Origin: Henckelia pumila | Taxonomy: Eukaryota; Streptophyta; Magnoliopsida; Lamiales; Gesneriaceae | Assembly: GCF_033568475.1 (NCBI RefSeq) | Contig: NC_133122.1 | Coordinates: forward strand, 15,070,763-15,134,762 | DNA: 64,000 nucleotides | Direction: 5' to 3' | Part shown: positions 38,801 to 50,937 of the stretch, one piece after another | How the letters are laid out: each line of letters begins with the position of its first letter | Numbering within the stretch: position 1 is the first letter of the stretch | Notes under the pieces: generated by a model | Told to the model about the DNA's origin: nothing | Database searches by the model: none | What the model saw: the letters and a program-made list of their open reading frames with translations, nothing else | Made by a program: the position numbers and the translations under genes

Positions 38801-40814
38801 TTTGACTAATCATGGGAGCAATATAATCTACAGGGCAAATGCAACCAACATTGTGATCGATAATGGACAAGCAGTAAGATTGAGCACAATCTTTGTTTGT
38901 AATGGTGTTTCTTGGTTATTCTTGTATCATCATGCGTGAGGAGTTACATGTTTTGCATCACTTTCTTGTAGGTTGGGGTTAGGCTATCTGATGGAAGGGA
39001 ATTCTATGCTAAAACCATCATTTCAAACGCCACTAGATGGGATACTTTTGGTATGTGCACAAAAGTTGTTTGATATTGAAATCAACTTCACTTATTGCAA
39101 TTGCCCATAATAATCTTGGCCATATTTGGGGAAAGTTAAATCGATTTTTTATTTTATTTTTTTATAGAAAAGCTCTTGAAAAAGGAGGTTTTGCCCAAAG
39201 AAGAAGAAAGATTTCAAAAGGCTTATGTTAAAGCGCCATCTTTTCTCTCTATTCACTTGGGGGTTAAAGCGGAAGTTTTGCCATCAAATACGGATTGCCA
39301 TCATTTCGTCCTTGAGGTATAATGATTATATCAGAGGTTCTGAATTAGTTTTCTTCTTATTTATTTTCTTGATGTTCTGAGTTCTTAGGATGATTGGAAA
39401 TATTTAGAAGATCCTTATGGAAGTATATTCTTGAGCATTCCAACAGTTCTTGACTCATCATTAGCTCCAGAAGGAAAGCACATCCTTCACATTTTTACAA
39501 CTTCTTACATTGAAGACTGGGAGGTATTTTACTTAAAAACTTTTGTAAATAAGAGTGTTCAATGCCTTTTGTCTTTTATATCAGTGGGAACCATTATGAC
39601 GAGGCTTTTTTTTATTATAGGGTCTCTCTCGGAAAGATTATGAAATAAAGAAGGAACTTGTGGCAGAAAAGATAATTAGCAGGCTTGAGAAGAAATTATT
39701 CCCTGGACTTCAGTCATCCATTGTTTTCAAGGAGGTGTGACAATTTCTTCCCACACATTGCACCAAAGTTTTACTGATTACTTAGTTGTGTCTCTGGATA
39801 ATTTTATTATTGTATTGAAATTGTTGTTCTAGGAAGTTGCATCTTCTAATATCGTTCATGTCACTCTAATTCACTCTCTCTCTCTCTCTCAGTATTCTTG
39901 TCACCGTTTTAGTTCAAATATTGGGATTGTTCTTATATCTTGCTCGCCTTCTATATGTGACAGGTGGGGACCCCAAAGACACATAGGCGGTACCTGGCTC
40001 GAGATAGTGGTACCTACGGCCCCATGCCTCGCAGTACCCCAAAAGGCTTATTAGGAATGCCATTCAATACAACTGTAAGTTAATCCATTTGTTATTCATT
40101 GCGGCTTATCGAGCCATGTATGGAAAGTTATTTTTATTAATCTTAGTTTGTAACTCTGGACATTTAATGGATTTATAGGCTATAAAGGGCTTGTATTGTG
40201 TGGGAGATAGTTGCTTTCCTGGGCAAGGTGTTATATCTGTTGCCTTTTCAGGAGTTATGTGTGCACACAGAGTAGCGGCAGATTTAGGTAAGAGACTTTA
40301 TTAGTTTCTTTATTTACTTGGATAAAATGTCCTCTGATGTAATATAGTCAAATGAGTAGATTTAACCCTTACATTTGATGTAATCAATGCATACATACAT
40401 TGTTTTTTTTACGTTTTGGGGACGTAGAAGAATACTCTTTTCTTTGAAAACAATTTCAAATTTCAATCTATTGGGGAATAAGTTGAAGGGAACAAAAAAC
40501 GGAGGTAATTGATTTTCTCCAACAATTTACTTTCCTTAAACTGTTGCTGATCAATTCTCCAACAATTTACTTTCCTTAAACTGTTGCTGAATGACTAACT
40601 TGAAAAAAGATAATCAATTAGAGCTTCCTGAGCTAACAACACTCGTACAACCACCAAAAGGTTTTTGATTGGTTGATAAATTGATTTGCTTTGCTTGTTT
40701 AGATTCAGTTGATTTATGTTTTCTTTGCAATTTCATGTAGGATTTGAAAAGAAAAATGTAGTTCTTGATGCGGCTCTTCTTCGGCTACTTGGTTGGTTGA
40801 GAACTCTGGCATAA
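35845..40814 (+). CDS. CRTISO: Prolycopene isomerase, chloroplastic (carotenoid isomerase)
   Basis: Thirteen exons: 35845-36321, 36780-36986, 37066-37165, 37706-37788, 37900-37956, 38721-38873, 38972-39050, 39168-39316, 39389-39523, 39621-39734, 39964-40074, 40179-40287, 40741-40814. All junctions are GT-AG and the frame closes to 615 residues, near the family's usual length of about 600. The enzyme isomerises poly-cis lycopene to all-trans lycopene in plastids, using FAD. The first 95 residues are Ser/Arg-rich and poorly conserved, as expected of a transit peptide. The FAD-binding GxGxxGG is at 104-109 ([12 protein letters not shown]). Near the C-terminus [15 protein letters not shown] and the ending LGWLRTLA are hallmarks of CRTISO. 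Intron 12 holds a 40-bp tandem duplication (from 40516) and intron 5 a degenerate LTR-like stretch. The gene appears intact. Confidence 0.96.
38070..38480. repeat. Degenerate repeat patch in CRTISO intron 5
   Basis: It contains a (CAACA)n run (38101-38129) followed by AAGATTTACATGGTTCAG, reminiscent of a plant copia LTR. A duplicated block AATTAAAATTGTAGTAAAAA also lies at about 38357 and 38404. No element boundaries could be set. Confidence 0.35.
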
Positions 40815-41386
40815 CATTCTTCATGAAGTTGAAGAAAATATATAAGTTTTGAACGGAAAGTATGGGCATGATGAGCAAGAGCAAGCAATCAAATGTCAAT
40901 CACTCCTTTTGGTCCGTGTAGATAGAATGTGATAGATGCAGATAGAGGTACTATACGGCAGCTTGAATTTTATATATTCTAGTAAATAACCTTTTATTGG
41001 AGCCTTCTTTAAAATTCTATCAGCTTCTTTACAAAAACTAGATGAGATTGGCTAATCCTCGAGGGGATGTCATTCAGTTCATGCTAAAGGTGATATGACA
41101 ACCTCATTGTACAACCTATTATGAAGAAACTTGGTGATCAAACTTTCATGCACACAATTGAGTATATCATACTGAATTTGTCTTCAACAACTCCACAATA
41201 CACACTTTTTCCTAACCTAAGCCAAAAGCTGGAATTAGAACCTCTTTAAGAGGCAAAAAAGTTCCAATATACAAGGAAGTAATTATGATTCAATTTTTTC
41301 TTGTCCTGATGGCTTTGTCAAAAGTCTTGAAACCAAAACATTGGTTCTTCTGTAACCATCTGTGGTTTGTATTGCTGCCAGAACAT
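40815..41386. other. Tail-to-tail spacer between CRTISO and the ABCG gene
   Basis: The 572 bp between two convergent stop codons must hold both 3' untranslated regions. I could not assign polyadenylation sites. The short distance makes overlapping transcripts possible. Confidence 0.6.
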
Positions 41387-44300
41387 CTAAGCTCCTGGAT
41401 GGATTTTCATTCTTCTCAAAGATAAATATGCTAGGAGTCGGTAGCCAAAGACCATGGCTAGCAGAACTCCAACTTCACTGTAACCGCTGTCTATTCTGAT
41501 CCCATTAATCGAGTGACTGATGTGTTGGTATTGCACTTTGAGTAGAAGCTTGTAGGTGTGATAGTTAAACGAGAGATAACGAAGCCATGATATGAACACC
41601 GGGACATTCTACAAATTATTAAATCACATATTATTTTATGAATTTGATGCTTTTTAGAAGATGTTACGTCATTGTATTTTAAAGTTTTGGAACTTACCTG
41701 CACAAAGAATCCCCCAGCCAACATGAAGGTCATCACAGTGACTGAGGCCAGGGTGGTTGCTCTTTTCATATCCATTAGTGTAGCACCGATGGCTAGCCCA
41801 AGTCCCTATTTCAGAACACGTGTTAAGTAAATCTTGTGTAGGGAATTATCTCGTTGAAGCAGTGAGATGATCAGGTAAATGGAAGAAAGGCACACCTGAG
41901 CTGCTATAATGCAAAGAAAAACTGTCACCATCGTGAGGAAAAAGGAGCCAGCATTCATTCTTAAGCCTGCCATAAAATATACAACAAGAAGAAAAAGTAC
42001 TGGCAGCAATAGGTCTAGCGGAAGATCACTTGTGGTTCTAGCCACAAAATACGCGCTTAACCTATACATGTCAGCTGCTCGCTCCTTGCTTAGCATGGCT
42101 CTTTCCTGAGGAAACGTAAATATGGCAGTGAAGACTGGGAAAAATCCCCAGAAAACAGCTATGAAGAACAGTAATCCAGCCTGCAATAAAATATCTTTTT
42201 AGATTATGACGGATACCTTGTTTCAAGGGGGATTGAGTACTGCTAATACTGTTTTAATTTGGGTAATTAAATTTGTATAGTATCGACTATCGACTAATGA
42301 CTTTATAAAGTTAATATAGATAACCTGATCTTGAAGTTCTTTGGGATTATCACCACCAGATTGCCACCACAACAATCCCAAGATAACTGCTGTTGCAAGA
42401 ACCTGAGTAATCCTTAACCAGCTGAAGTAGTCATTCTTCCGTTCTTTTAGTCCTCTCCAAAATAATATGGAATATTGTTCATACCAGCTTGCTCCATATT
42501 CTCTCTTGGAAGAACTCAGTTTAGACTTCATTTCTTCATCCATGGATATTGGCTCCATAATATTTTTCTTCTCATGCACAGCAACTCGTGCCTCATAGGC
42601 CTCCACGAGATACTGGATGAGAAAAATTTCTTTCTAAATAAAGAGCTTGCGATGTTAACACATTATCTTTTGCTTATTTTAGCTACGTAAAAAAATCAAT
42701 CGACCACCGGTCTAAATTTCTCATTTGTTGTTTCAAAACATATTTTACCTCATGTATAACTGCAGGGTCAATCTTTCCACTCTTGGTTTCTGTGTTTCCC
42801 ATTTGAACTTTGTCTTGGAATTCTGATGGGATGGAAATATCTGTTACATTTCCATTTGCTAGGTCAAGCATGAATTCTGCTGGGTTCATTGCTATAAGGG
42901 GGGAACATCCTATGGTAGAAAAGTAAATCATTGCTTCTGATGCCTTTCCAAAATAAAGCAAGCTCCCTTTACCAAGTAAAATCAACTTGTCAAATTTAAG
43001 GAAAAGTCGGCTTGACGGCTGATGGATTGTGGTGATTACTGTTTTTCCAGCCTGCCACAGTATTAGATATATTATATAGGTGTTATAGTATTGGAATTGG
43101 AATCCTTAAAATGAGAGAGAGAGAGAGTGTGTGTTATGGTCGGGGAAAGAATTTAAAATTGCTACCTCTGCTATGTCATTTAAGGTCTCGATTATCCTCG
43201 AAGCTGTCGTAGAATCCAGGCCAGAAGTAGGTTCATCAAGGAACAACAGTGATGGGTTGATTATTATCTCGTTTCCGATGCAGACACGCTTCCTTTCTCC
43301 ACCTGAAACGCCCCTAACGAAGGAGCCGCCAATTATTGTGTCTTGACACCTAGTCAAATTCAAAGTTGCATTGATCTGTCAGGTTTGTTGAAAAGCTTCA
43401 GAATCGTTTACATCTTTTTTCTGTTGAAAGAGTACGATATAAGTCTTAAGCTTAAAGTGTCAGGGGAATCCATTGTTGTTAATTACCTCTCAAGACCCAG
43501 CTCGTGTATGACATCCATGGCTCTTTTATCCTTTTCATCTTTTGTTAATGTCCTTGGAAGTCGCAGTCGAGCTGCGTATGTAAGTGTTTCTCTTACTGTA
43601 AGGTTGGGAAATAGAATGTCGTCTTGTGTCACGAACCCGATCCTGTTTCAACAACAAGGTAATGTATAGTTCATAACAAATGTGTTCCTGTGGTTTTTTG
43701 CGACAAATTTTTGATCCCTCATTGTATCAAACTGTTGATATATGAATTTTCTGGTGAGTTAACCATTGTCCCGTGACTATCTTGTAGCTCTATTTCTTAG
43801 GTATATTTTTGCTTGCATAATATGCTCAAAACTGATCTTATACTATGTTGAATCACTTCAACATAACTCACCTGCTTTTTAGTGACTTCGAATATGATTG
43901 ATCGTTGTAAGTTATTGAACCACCAACTGAATGCTCTGTTACTCGCCCTCCGAGTAGACTCAGTAGTGTCGTCTTCCCGCTTCCCGATGGCCCCATCAAC
44001 GCTAAAACCTCCCCCGGAACAACTGAGCCTGTAATCCCATTCAAAATATCCTTCTCCACCGTTGAAGCTATTCCTTTGAGAACCAACTTGTATGTTACAT
44101 CTGTGAACTGCATGCATGATTGAAACGAGACGTTTTAAGGCAGACGCACCCCAATTTCACACATCATATTCAATTACAGTAAAGAAACCTCTGTTACATT
44201 CATCTCTACAACCTTATAATCTTATCATTTAGGTGATTTTGTTGGCCCTTTTGAGTTTCAACACTATGTTTTATATAGCTATACACTGTCCATTTTAACT

Positions 44301-46446
44301 AATTTGCTTGGTGTTTCAAGGGGAGCTAGTCTTGTACAAAGATGCCATGTAAAATGAAATTCATGATCTGTACAAGACTGAACCTGATAGATACCAAAGC
44401 GATATGTTCAATAAGTCGTATTGATCTGTAAAATACCGTCGATTCCTTCCTGCCCAAATACATAATATCAGACTATTGAACTAGGGATCGACTCTAACAT
44501 GACCATCAGTTAAGGATGTTTTCGACGTGAAGAAAACGAGCACGTCTAGTCTACGGGTTTGTATAACGCACCTTTAGGTAGATTGGTAAGGTGGGATCTG
44601 CGTGAAATTTCTTCCTACGCCTGCCTGCCTCAAGATCTTCAGCTGCTAATAAAGATAAGCAGCACATTGTGCACGAATGTTACCCAGAAAATTACTTTTT
44701 CATGCTTTGCATGAAGTGCATATACATCGTTACACTATACAATCACAACAAATGTATTTTTGTTACTTCTTTAAAGATTGAACATATATATATCTAAATA
44801 AAAACCCGTAGTTTGTGTTGGCAGATTGATGAATTTCAAATTCATTGATTTCAAATGTATTTTTATTGTTTGTATAAATAAAATCATAAACTTCAAATAC
44901 ACCCTTTATATTCATATTCAATATTTTATGTTATTATGATGTATTTCAATTTTCAAGTTCAGTAAATAATTGTGTCAAATGAAATTCATTATACAAAGTA
45001 AAAAAATTAAGGTGTAGATTTAAGACTTGATTTATCATAAATAATAAAACTAATCGAAATTCATGAATTCCAAACTATCAATCCAAAGCAACCATAAATA
45101 TGAATTTCACGTTTCTCTTCCAATTGATAAACCAAAATCTTGGGCATATAATAATTTAATAATTCCTACATATACATGTAAGCAAGGATTTATTGTTTGG
45201 ACAGGATAACTTGCCTTGAGAATAGGGTAGACGAGAGAGACTTATATAGATGATAATTTAATCATTCCCCGAAAGATTCATATTATTGGAAAGTTTGTGA
45301 ACCACAATACAATACTATGCCTCTTTTACATGGGACTACAACACTCAAATTAATGCTTCCACGTCTAAAAATCGAATTTCTAGAAATATTTCTTATTATT
45401 ATATAAAAAAGGGGTCCAAAACCAAAGGAAAACCGTAACTTTAATTTGACCCTCAAATAATACAATCTTCTAAATTCATTTATTTTCCCCTAAATTTGGA
45501 TTCTAAGTCATGCTAACATGGCTTTTAATCGGACGAGATTTTCTACTACACGTGGTGTTATACTTCATGCTATAATAAATAAACATAATAAAATTGTCTC
45601 ATAAAATATATATATATATATATATATTTATGAGTTTTGATATGGTGAGCACCTATTATGTGCACCTGCTGATGTGACGTTCACCTATTGGATGTAGAGG
45701 ATGTCACGTCAGCGATGCACACAAAAGTGCACATCAAGGTGTTCATAATATCAATTTATTATATATATATATATATATATTGCAAAATGTAGTAGAGAAA
45801 TTAGCAAACCCGGATTTGATAAAATATGGCGATATACATGGCTCACTATATTTGGCAAGTAATGTTGTAAATTATGAATTATGATCAATAAAAACGAACA
45901 ATGATTAATAATTTTTTCTTGAATACATATATACTGATATACATGCAAAAATGTATATAATATTAATATGATTCATATACATACATGTAAAAATGTATAA
46001 TAAATATACTCAAATAGATCGAAGTTAAAGGACGTACGAGTTTCATCATCACTAAATGGCTTGAAATCATCAATGTCATCTGGTGGCACGGTGAAGCCAG
46101 TGAAGGAGAAAGAGAAGCCTAAGCTGGCGCTGGAAGCTCGGCTCAAGGCGGCGCCGCTGCTCAAATCCTCCAGTTCGATTTTCATCTGTGCGCTTCTCGA
46201 CTTCCGAATGTGTGCGTTCTTCCCGGGGGAAGCTGCCTGCAGGAAGCTCCTGCTCGACTTTCTTGAAAGATTGCCGCCACCCTCCGAGCCACCTCCAGGC
46301 GCCGGCGCAGCAGCTGCCGTCGTCGTGGCGTCGGTGGACGAAAACGGAGACTTCATCGAAGCCAGCGCCGCCGCCATCGTCTCCACTAGCTGATCGGATT
46401 TAGTTCGAAGAAGTCCGACCGTGGAGTTCGTTTTGTCCGTAGCCAT
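41387..46446 (-). CDS. ABCG22: ABC transporter G family half-transporter, ABCG22-like
   Basis: Ten exons on the minus strand: 46446-46038, 44645-44572, 44107-43872, 43642-43487, 43349-43166, 43051-42749, 42612-42325, 42180-41896, 41805-41698, 41608-41387. All are GT-AG and close to about 754 residues, near ABCG22's roughly 750. These are ATP-driven half-size exporters working as dimers in the plasma membrane. The N-terminal exon encodes a Ser/Arg-rich tail ([20 protein letters not shown]) typical of ABCG21/22. Walker A GPSGSGKT is at about 200-207, signature VSGGE near 305, Walker B LLFLDEP near 325, and six membrane segments fill the last third. Arabidopsis ABCG22 influences stomatal opening; the substrate is unsettled. 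The start at 46446 was chosen over in-frame ATG 46485 because homologues begin M(A/S)...; exon 2 has a tandem TAGCAG acceptor, so it may start at 44645 or 44642. ABCG21 is the main alternative. Confidence 0.93.
45631..45757. mobile_element. Foldback MITE in (TA)n, inside ABCG22 intron 1
   Basis: TGAGTTTTGATATGGTGAGC at the left is inverted, imperfectly, near the right end (AACACC...ATATTGATTTA read on the other strand). The centre carries CTATTGGATGTAG. (TA)n tracts flank both sides (45607-45628 and 45760-45780). It is related to the cluster at 33463-34430. Confidence 0.65.
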
Positions 46447-46699
46447 AACTTGTTGATTGTAATTTAATATATAAATTTCCTGCATGGGATCATATATAAT
46501 TCAAGATTGTAAAATTGATAAATATATAATTATAACAAAAATGGATATCCTAGTTTTATTCTATTTTTATCTGTTCCGTATTTTGATATTGAATTAATGG
46601 GAAGTAGTACATGTATGTACACTTACAGAATTTAGAGAAAAGGTTGTGTGATGAAAGCAAATTGGAGTGTGGCGTCTGAAGGGAACTGGCGCGCTTGCA

Positions 46700-46713
46700 C
46701 TATATTTTATAGT
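46700..46713 (-). promoter_or_regulatory. Possible TATA box of the ABCG22-like gene
   Basis: The minus strand reads CTATAAAATATAGT about 255 bp before the chosen ATG, followed by GC-richer DNA. This fits a core promoter with a leader of roughly 220 bases. Inferred from sequence only. Confidence 0.4.
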
Positions 46714-46729
46714 CTTTTATAAGGGCCAA

Positions 46730-47387
46730 TCATAGAGAATCTTCAAGTTACATAAATACCCCTCATTTTAATGGAAAGAGTTTTCGAATCAAATAAGCAT
46801 AGGTCATTTTAAAATGTCAATTTTTATTTATTTATTTTTTGGGGGGTTATTTTTAGTCTAATCTGGTCAATTTTTTTTATTTTTTTAAAAATAAATTCTT
46901 TCAACTTATTTATTATACATTTGGAGAAGCCATTATTTTTTAAAATGTGGCTGGTCAGGTCCATTTTCTCAATTTTAATTTTTTCTTTTTTTGTTAAATG
47001 GATGCGAAAAAATCACACTGATAAACTAATTTTTTTAAAATTGAATTTCAATTAATTTAGAGTTCAAGTTTTAGTTTATGTTGTTTGTTCGAACTTGATC
47101 ATTGAGTTATATATAGAATTAAGATTTGTTTTCCCCACCCTAGAGTGCAAGGGAACGATGAGCGCAGCTCAACTTGAAGCCTTTTATTTTTAAAAATTTT
47201 ATTTTTCAAAAGTTCACGCTAACATCTGAAAAAGATGTTTTTAAAAAATGTAAGACTTATAAGTTGGACACAAACTAGCTAACAGAAGCCCAACTTGTTT
47301 TTTTTAAAAAAATTTAAAAATAAAAGGCTGGGAGTTGGGCGCCAATTACTCAACTAAGGAGCGACCGGAAACAAAATAAATCTAGAG

Positions 47388-47424
<37 letters not shown>

Positions 47425-47456
47425 GTTTGAACTTGTGTTTTCCTCTCTTGAAAGAA

Positions 47457-47493
<37 letters not shown>

Positions 47494-48418
47494 GTTATTA
47501 TTTTGATTTGATGCAAAAGATCTTTCGAAAAATATTTACAATATTAATGCTACTTGAAAAGTATTAAAATTTTCTTTCCCCACACTTTTATTCAAATAAA
47601 AACTATTTATGTGATTTTTTTAAGACTATTTAATTTATGTGATTTTAAACACATTTAAAAAGTTCAGTTTAGAAATGTATTCTCTTTAATTGGGGTTCTT
47701 TGTATTCAAATTGGTCCAAGCTGAATGCATGCATGTCTCAAGTGATTAAAGTTTGCATACTATCAAATAAAATGTTTTATATTCGAATAAGTACTCTACT
47801 CAGAACATATTTGAACTCATGAACTAAAGCTTTATAAATTAAACTTTAACACAAAATCATGAACAAATGAGTTTGTTTGTCATGTAAACTTTATGATTAA
47901 CTTTTTCAAACAATTTGTCAACTAGCAATGACTTTTTCAAGTGTACTGATATGGAAACAATTAGCAATCAATTTCGGTCCAATGTCATTCCTCTCTACCG
48001 TAGACGTGTTCGGACAATTTTTGCCATCCCATTAATTCATGTCACACCGCTTTTTTGACGCGGATTAGGTTTGTATATCAGATCCAGCTACTCCAATGTA
48101 TTGCTTATAATATTTTCTGCTACATATATACAATATTGATCTCAACCATATAGATACAAGATTTACTTGTCAAACAATGAATTGAATTGAGGTCGACAAT
48201 TTATAACCTTATTCTCTCGACAGGGTATTAGAGTTGGAAGAGTAGTGAACGCTCGATCAATGTTCATGTGTTCGATTCTCTTTGGCTCTATCAATATCTT
48301 CTCGGTCGAGCTTGTTGCACAATCACACATGGTTTGTCCAATGCGATTTATCTGACTAACGTGATTTACAAACTAATGCATACTAATCCAGAGGTCTACG
48401 TACTAAGTACACACCAAA

Positions 48419-48419
<1 letters not shown>
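46730..48419. other. AT-rich intergenic DNA upstream of the ABCG gene
   Basis: It contains (TA)n at 47389-47421 and (ATT)n at 47458-47492. A 50-bp inverted pair (GCCCAACTTG / AAGTTGGACAC type, about 47160-47340) suggests an old foldback element. No gene was recognised. Confidence 0.45.

Positions 48420-48420
<1 letters not shown>

Positions 48421-48478
<58 letters not shown>
48421..48478. repeat. (TA)n microsatellite
   Basis: An uninterrupted alternating TA run of about 58 bp. Open frames made of Tyr-Ile repeats across it are not genes. Confidence 0.95.
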
Positions 48479-48479
<1 letters not shown>

Positions 48480-48480
<1 letters not shown>

Positions 48481-49406
48481 TTGAATGTATATATAATTAG
48501 GTTTCATGTCTATCTAACCAAACTTTTGGTAAGCCGTAGTAGTAATAGTTTTTTCTTCCTTTCTTGTTGAACCAAATTAATGATCGATTAGGTACTTGCC
48601 ATGCATGGCCTGCTTGGACGTGACATTTACATGCTGTCAAGAATCAAATTGCGGCCAAATTTCATCCGAGGTTTCCTCATTTATAGGGCATCCATTTGGT
48701 TCTTTCCTAATCATGTACCACTTCTATCTTTTAGCTAGCCTCACATAACAACCAATCACAATCACACACATACACATTTATTACTGCTAGCTACTACTAC
48801 TACTATTATTAATATTTTTAATAAGTAGGAGGATTAAATATATATATATATATAGTAAAAGGTACGTAGGTAATGATTTCACGATAATATAAAACATGAT
48901 ATAAAACATGATAGTATATATTTCGTCATAATTATTTCATGATGATCGTGGTCATCGTTTGAATTGCATCTTTTAATCGACTAGACTACAAGGGGATGAT
49001 GCATGAACATCTCATAATCATTCTCTATGGAAGAAATTGTTTTAAATTTTGTGTGAAGCTGGTTAAAAATTATGTTTTCTTCATGTTTTCTATAATTTAT
49101 GTCATGCCACGTTTTTTGCACTTGTCTAATCACTAATGACTAATGCATGCTCATATATCTATATATATATATATAACTCATTTTTAATATGTTAAAAAAC
49201 AATTTTTTTGAAGTCTTAAAAAACTAAAAAAAACATATTAAAATATAGATTAATTAATTGACATATGAGCTGGTCAATATGTTTATGTACAGTATAAATA
49301 TTCTAGTGTTATATAAAATTTCATAATTCGCTGCACAAATATTTCAAAAAGGAAATAAAAATAATAATAAAACATATATAACTTTTAATCACCTAGATTC
49401 ACATGC

Positions 49407-49407
<1 letters not shown>
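48480..49407. other. AT-rich intergenic DNA
   Basis: No supported gene or element. Short (TA)n runs occur at 48840-48854 and 49158-49176. Confidence 0.5.
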
Positions 49408-49454
<47 letters not shown>

Positions 49455-49457
<3 letters not shown>

Positions 49458-49613
49458 TCTTTCAAGTGCCCACCTATCATGCTCACTACCATGCCCACCA
49501 ATGATGTGGCACTATTTTATTGGATGTGATAAAGATGTGGTCCAATAGAATAGTGCCACATCATTGGTGGGCATGGTAGTGGGCATGATAAGTGGGCACT
49601 TGAAAAAAATTCT
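49455..49613. mobile_element. Near-perfect foldback MITE between two (TA)n arrays
   Basis: The arms TTTCAAGTGCCCACCTATCA... and its inverted copy ...ATAAGTGGGCACTTGAAA pair for about 65 bp with few mismatches. A short centre with TTATTGGATGTGATAAAG separates them. (TA)n runs of about 45 and 60 bp abut both ends (49409-49454 and about 49618-49675). The transcript would form one long hairpin. No coding capacity. Confidence 0.85.
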
Positions 49614-49677
<64 letters not shown>

Positions 49678-49888
49678 TACCATTTAATAAAACCTCAACC
49701 CCATATAAAAACTGATTTGGTAATATGTGTGTAGACTAAAATATTCCTCAATTTTATTAACCGATAAAAATAATTGAATGACGATATTGTAATATCCATG
49801 ACCCATCTAAATCCAACTTCTCATTCCAAGACCCACGTTCTCTTTGCTTTTTCCACTACCCCTTATTTTCTGTATATTATATTTAATA

Positions 49889-49915
49889 CACAACGTGTGT
49901 GCATCTTTAGCTAGT
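49889..49915 (+). mobile_element. Helitron-like 3' terminus
   Basis: ACACA-ACG-TGTGT forms a perfect small hairpin, followed by a ten-base spacer and CTAG|T. This is the pattern at the 3' ends of the two Helitrons above. The 5' end was not located. Confidence 0.4.
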
Positions 49916-49919
49916 ATAT

Positions 49920-50857
49920 ATATATAATCAATGCTTGTGGTATTAACATTACAAAATGGCTACATCGATAATATTCACAATTTGACGTATTAATTGGTTT
50001 ATGACTAAAGTCTAAAGGATACTGAGCAAAATTTTAAAATCGGATTTCCCAGATCATTAATTCAGACTTCAGTATATATCGAGATCAATTTTTTAATTTA
50101 AATATAATATTTAATGCATGTAATTTCGAAGAAATTGGAAAGAAAAAAAAAGTACAATAAAGAGGTTTGAGAAAAGAACATTTTTGTAGTTACGTAACTT
50201 CCAAGATCCCACAAAAAAAAAACAAAAAGAAAATTAAACAAACAAATTTTGTTATTTTAAAAAATAATGTTTCTTTTAGGTGCTTTCCGAGATTCACATT
50301 ACACAATCTATGAATCTTCACGAACAACTGCACGTGATTAGCATTATTTTTTTTTAAAAATTTTTTTGATGATTTGATTGGTGTGAAAAATGGATAACAT
50401 TTATCTTATAACTTTTTTGTTTCTGAAAAAAAGGTGTAAATTAATTAAAACCAGATGAAGGTACGTAGATATAGGTGGAGCCAGGTGTGGTTCCGATGGG
50501 CAAAAGGGGCGGTGCCGGCCAATCCACGTGATAGGGACGGCGTAAGCGTGGTGGCCTCCGCCATACACCTGGTACCAAAATATCACGTGAATAAGTCACG
50601 ATTCTTTGATGATAATTACTATACGTTGTAATTTAATATTTATCTTATCTAACTTTACATTCTTCTTCCTCCAACTCACTTTCTTTCCATTCATTTCTCT
50701 TGGAAAGTTTCGTTTCATTAATTTTCCCACACTCTTTTTTCATTTTTGTTTTGCTTTTTTATATTTATTTATTTGTTTGTTTGTTTTTTTTTGGAATTGG
50801 GTGACGAAAACATTAATTTGTCGATCACGGCATGCGTGGGCGGTCCCTTCAAATTAG

Positions 50858-50860
<3 letters not shown>
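49920..50860. other. Intergenic DNA
   Basis: A GC-richer patch at 50455-50580 (CACGTGATAGGGACGGCG...) stands out but resembles no gene I know. The rest is AT-rich. Confidence 0.4.

Positions 50861-50934
<74 letters not shown>
50861..50934. repeat. (TA)n microsatellite at the copia insertion edge
   Basis: About 74 bp of alternating TA end exactly where the copia LTR begins at 50935, suggesting the retroelement inserted into the array. Confidence 0.95.

Positions 50935-50937
<3 letters not shown>

Noticed and set aside
45973-46485. A separate 170-codon single-exon gene
   Set aside because: Its first part matches the ABCG21/22 N-terminal tail and it ends at a GT donor that joins in phase to exon 2 of the transporter, so it is exon 1 of that gene.
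48268-48570. Open frame with long Tyr-Ile repeats (also at 50746-50967)
   Set aside because: It is a translation of a (TA)n microsatellite with no domain or gene context.
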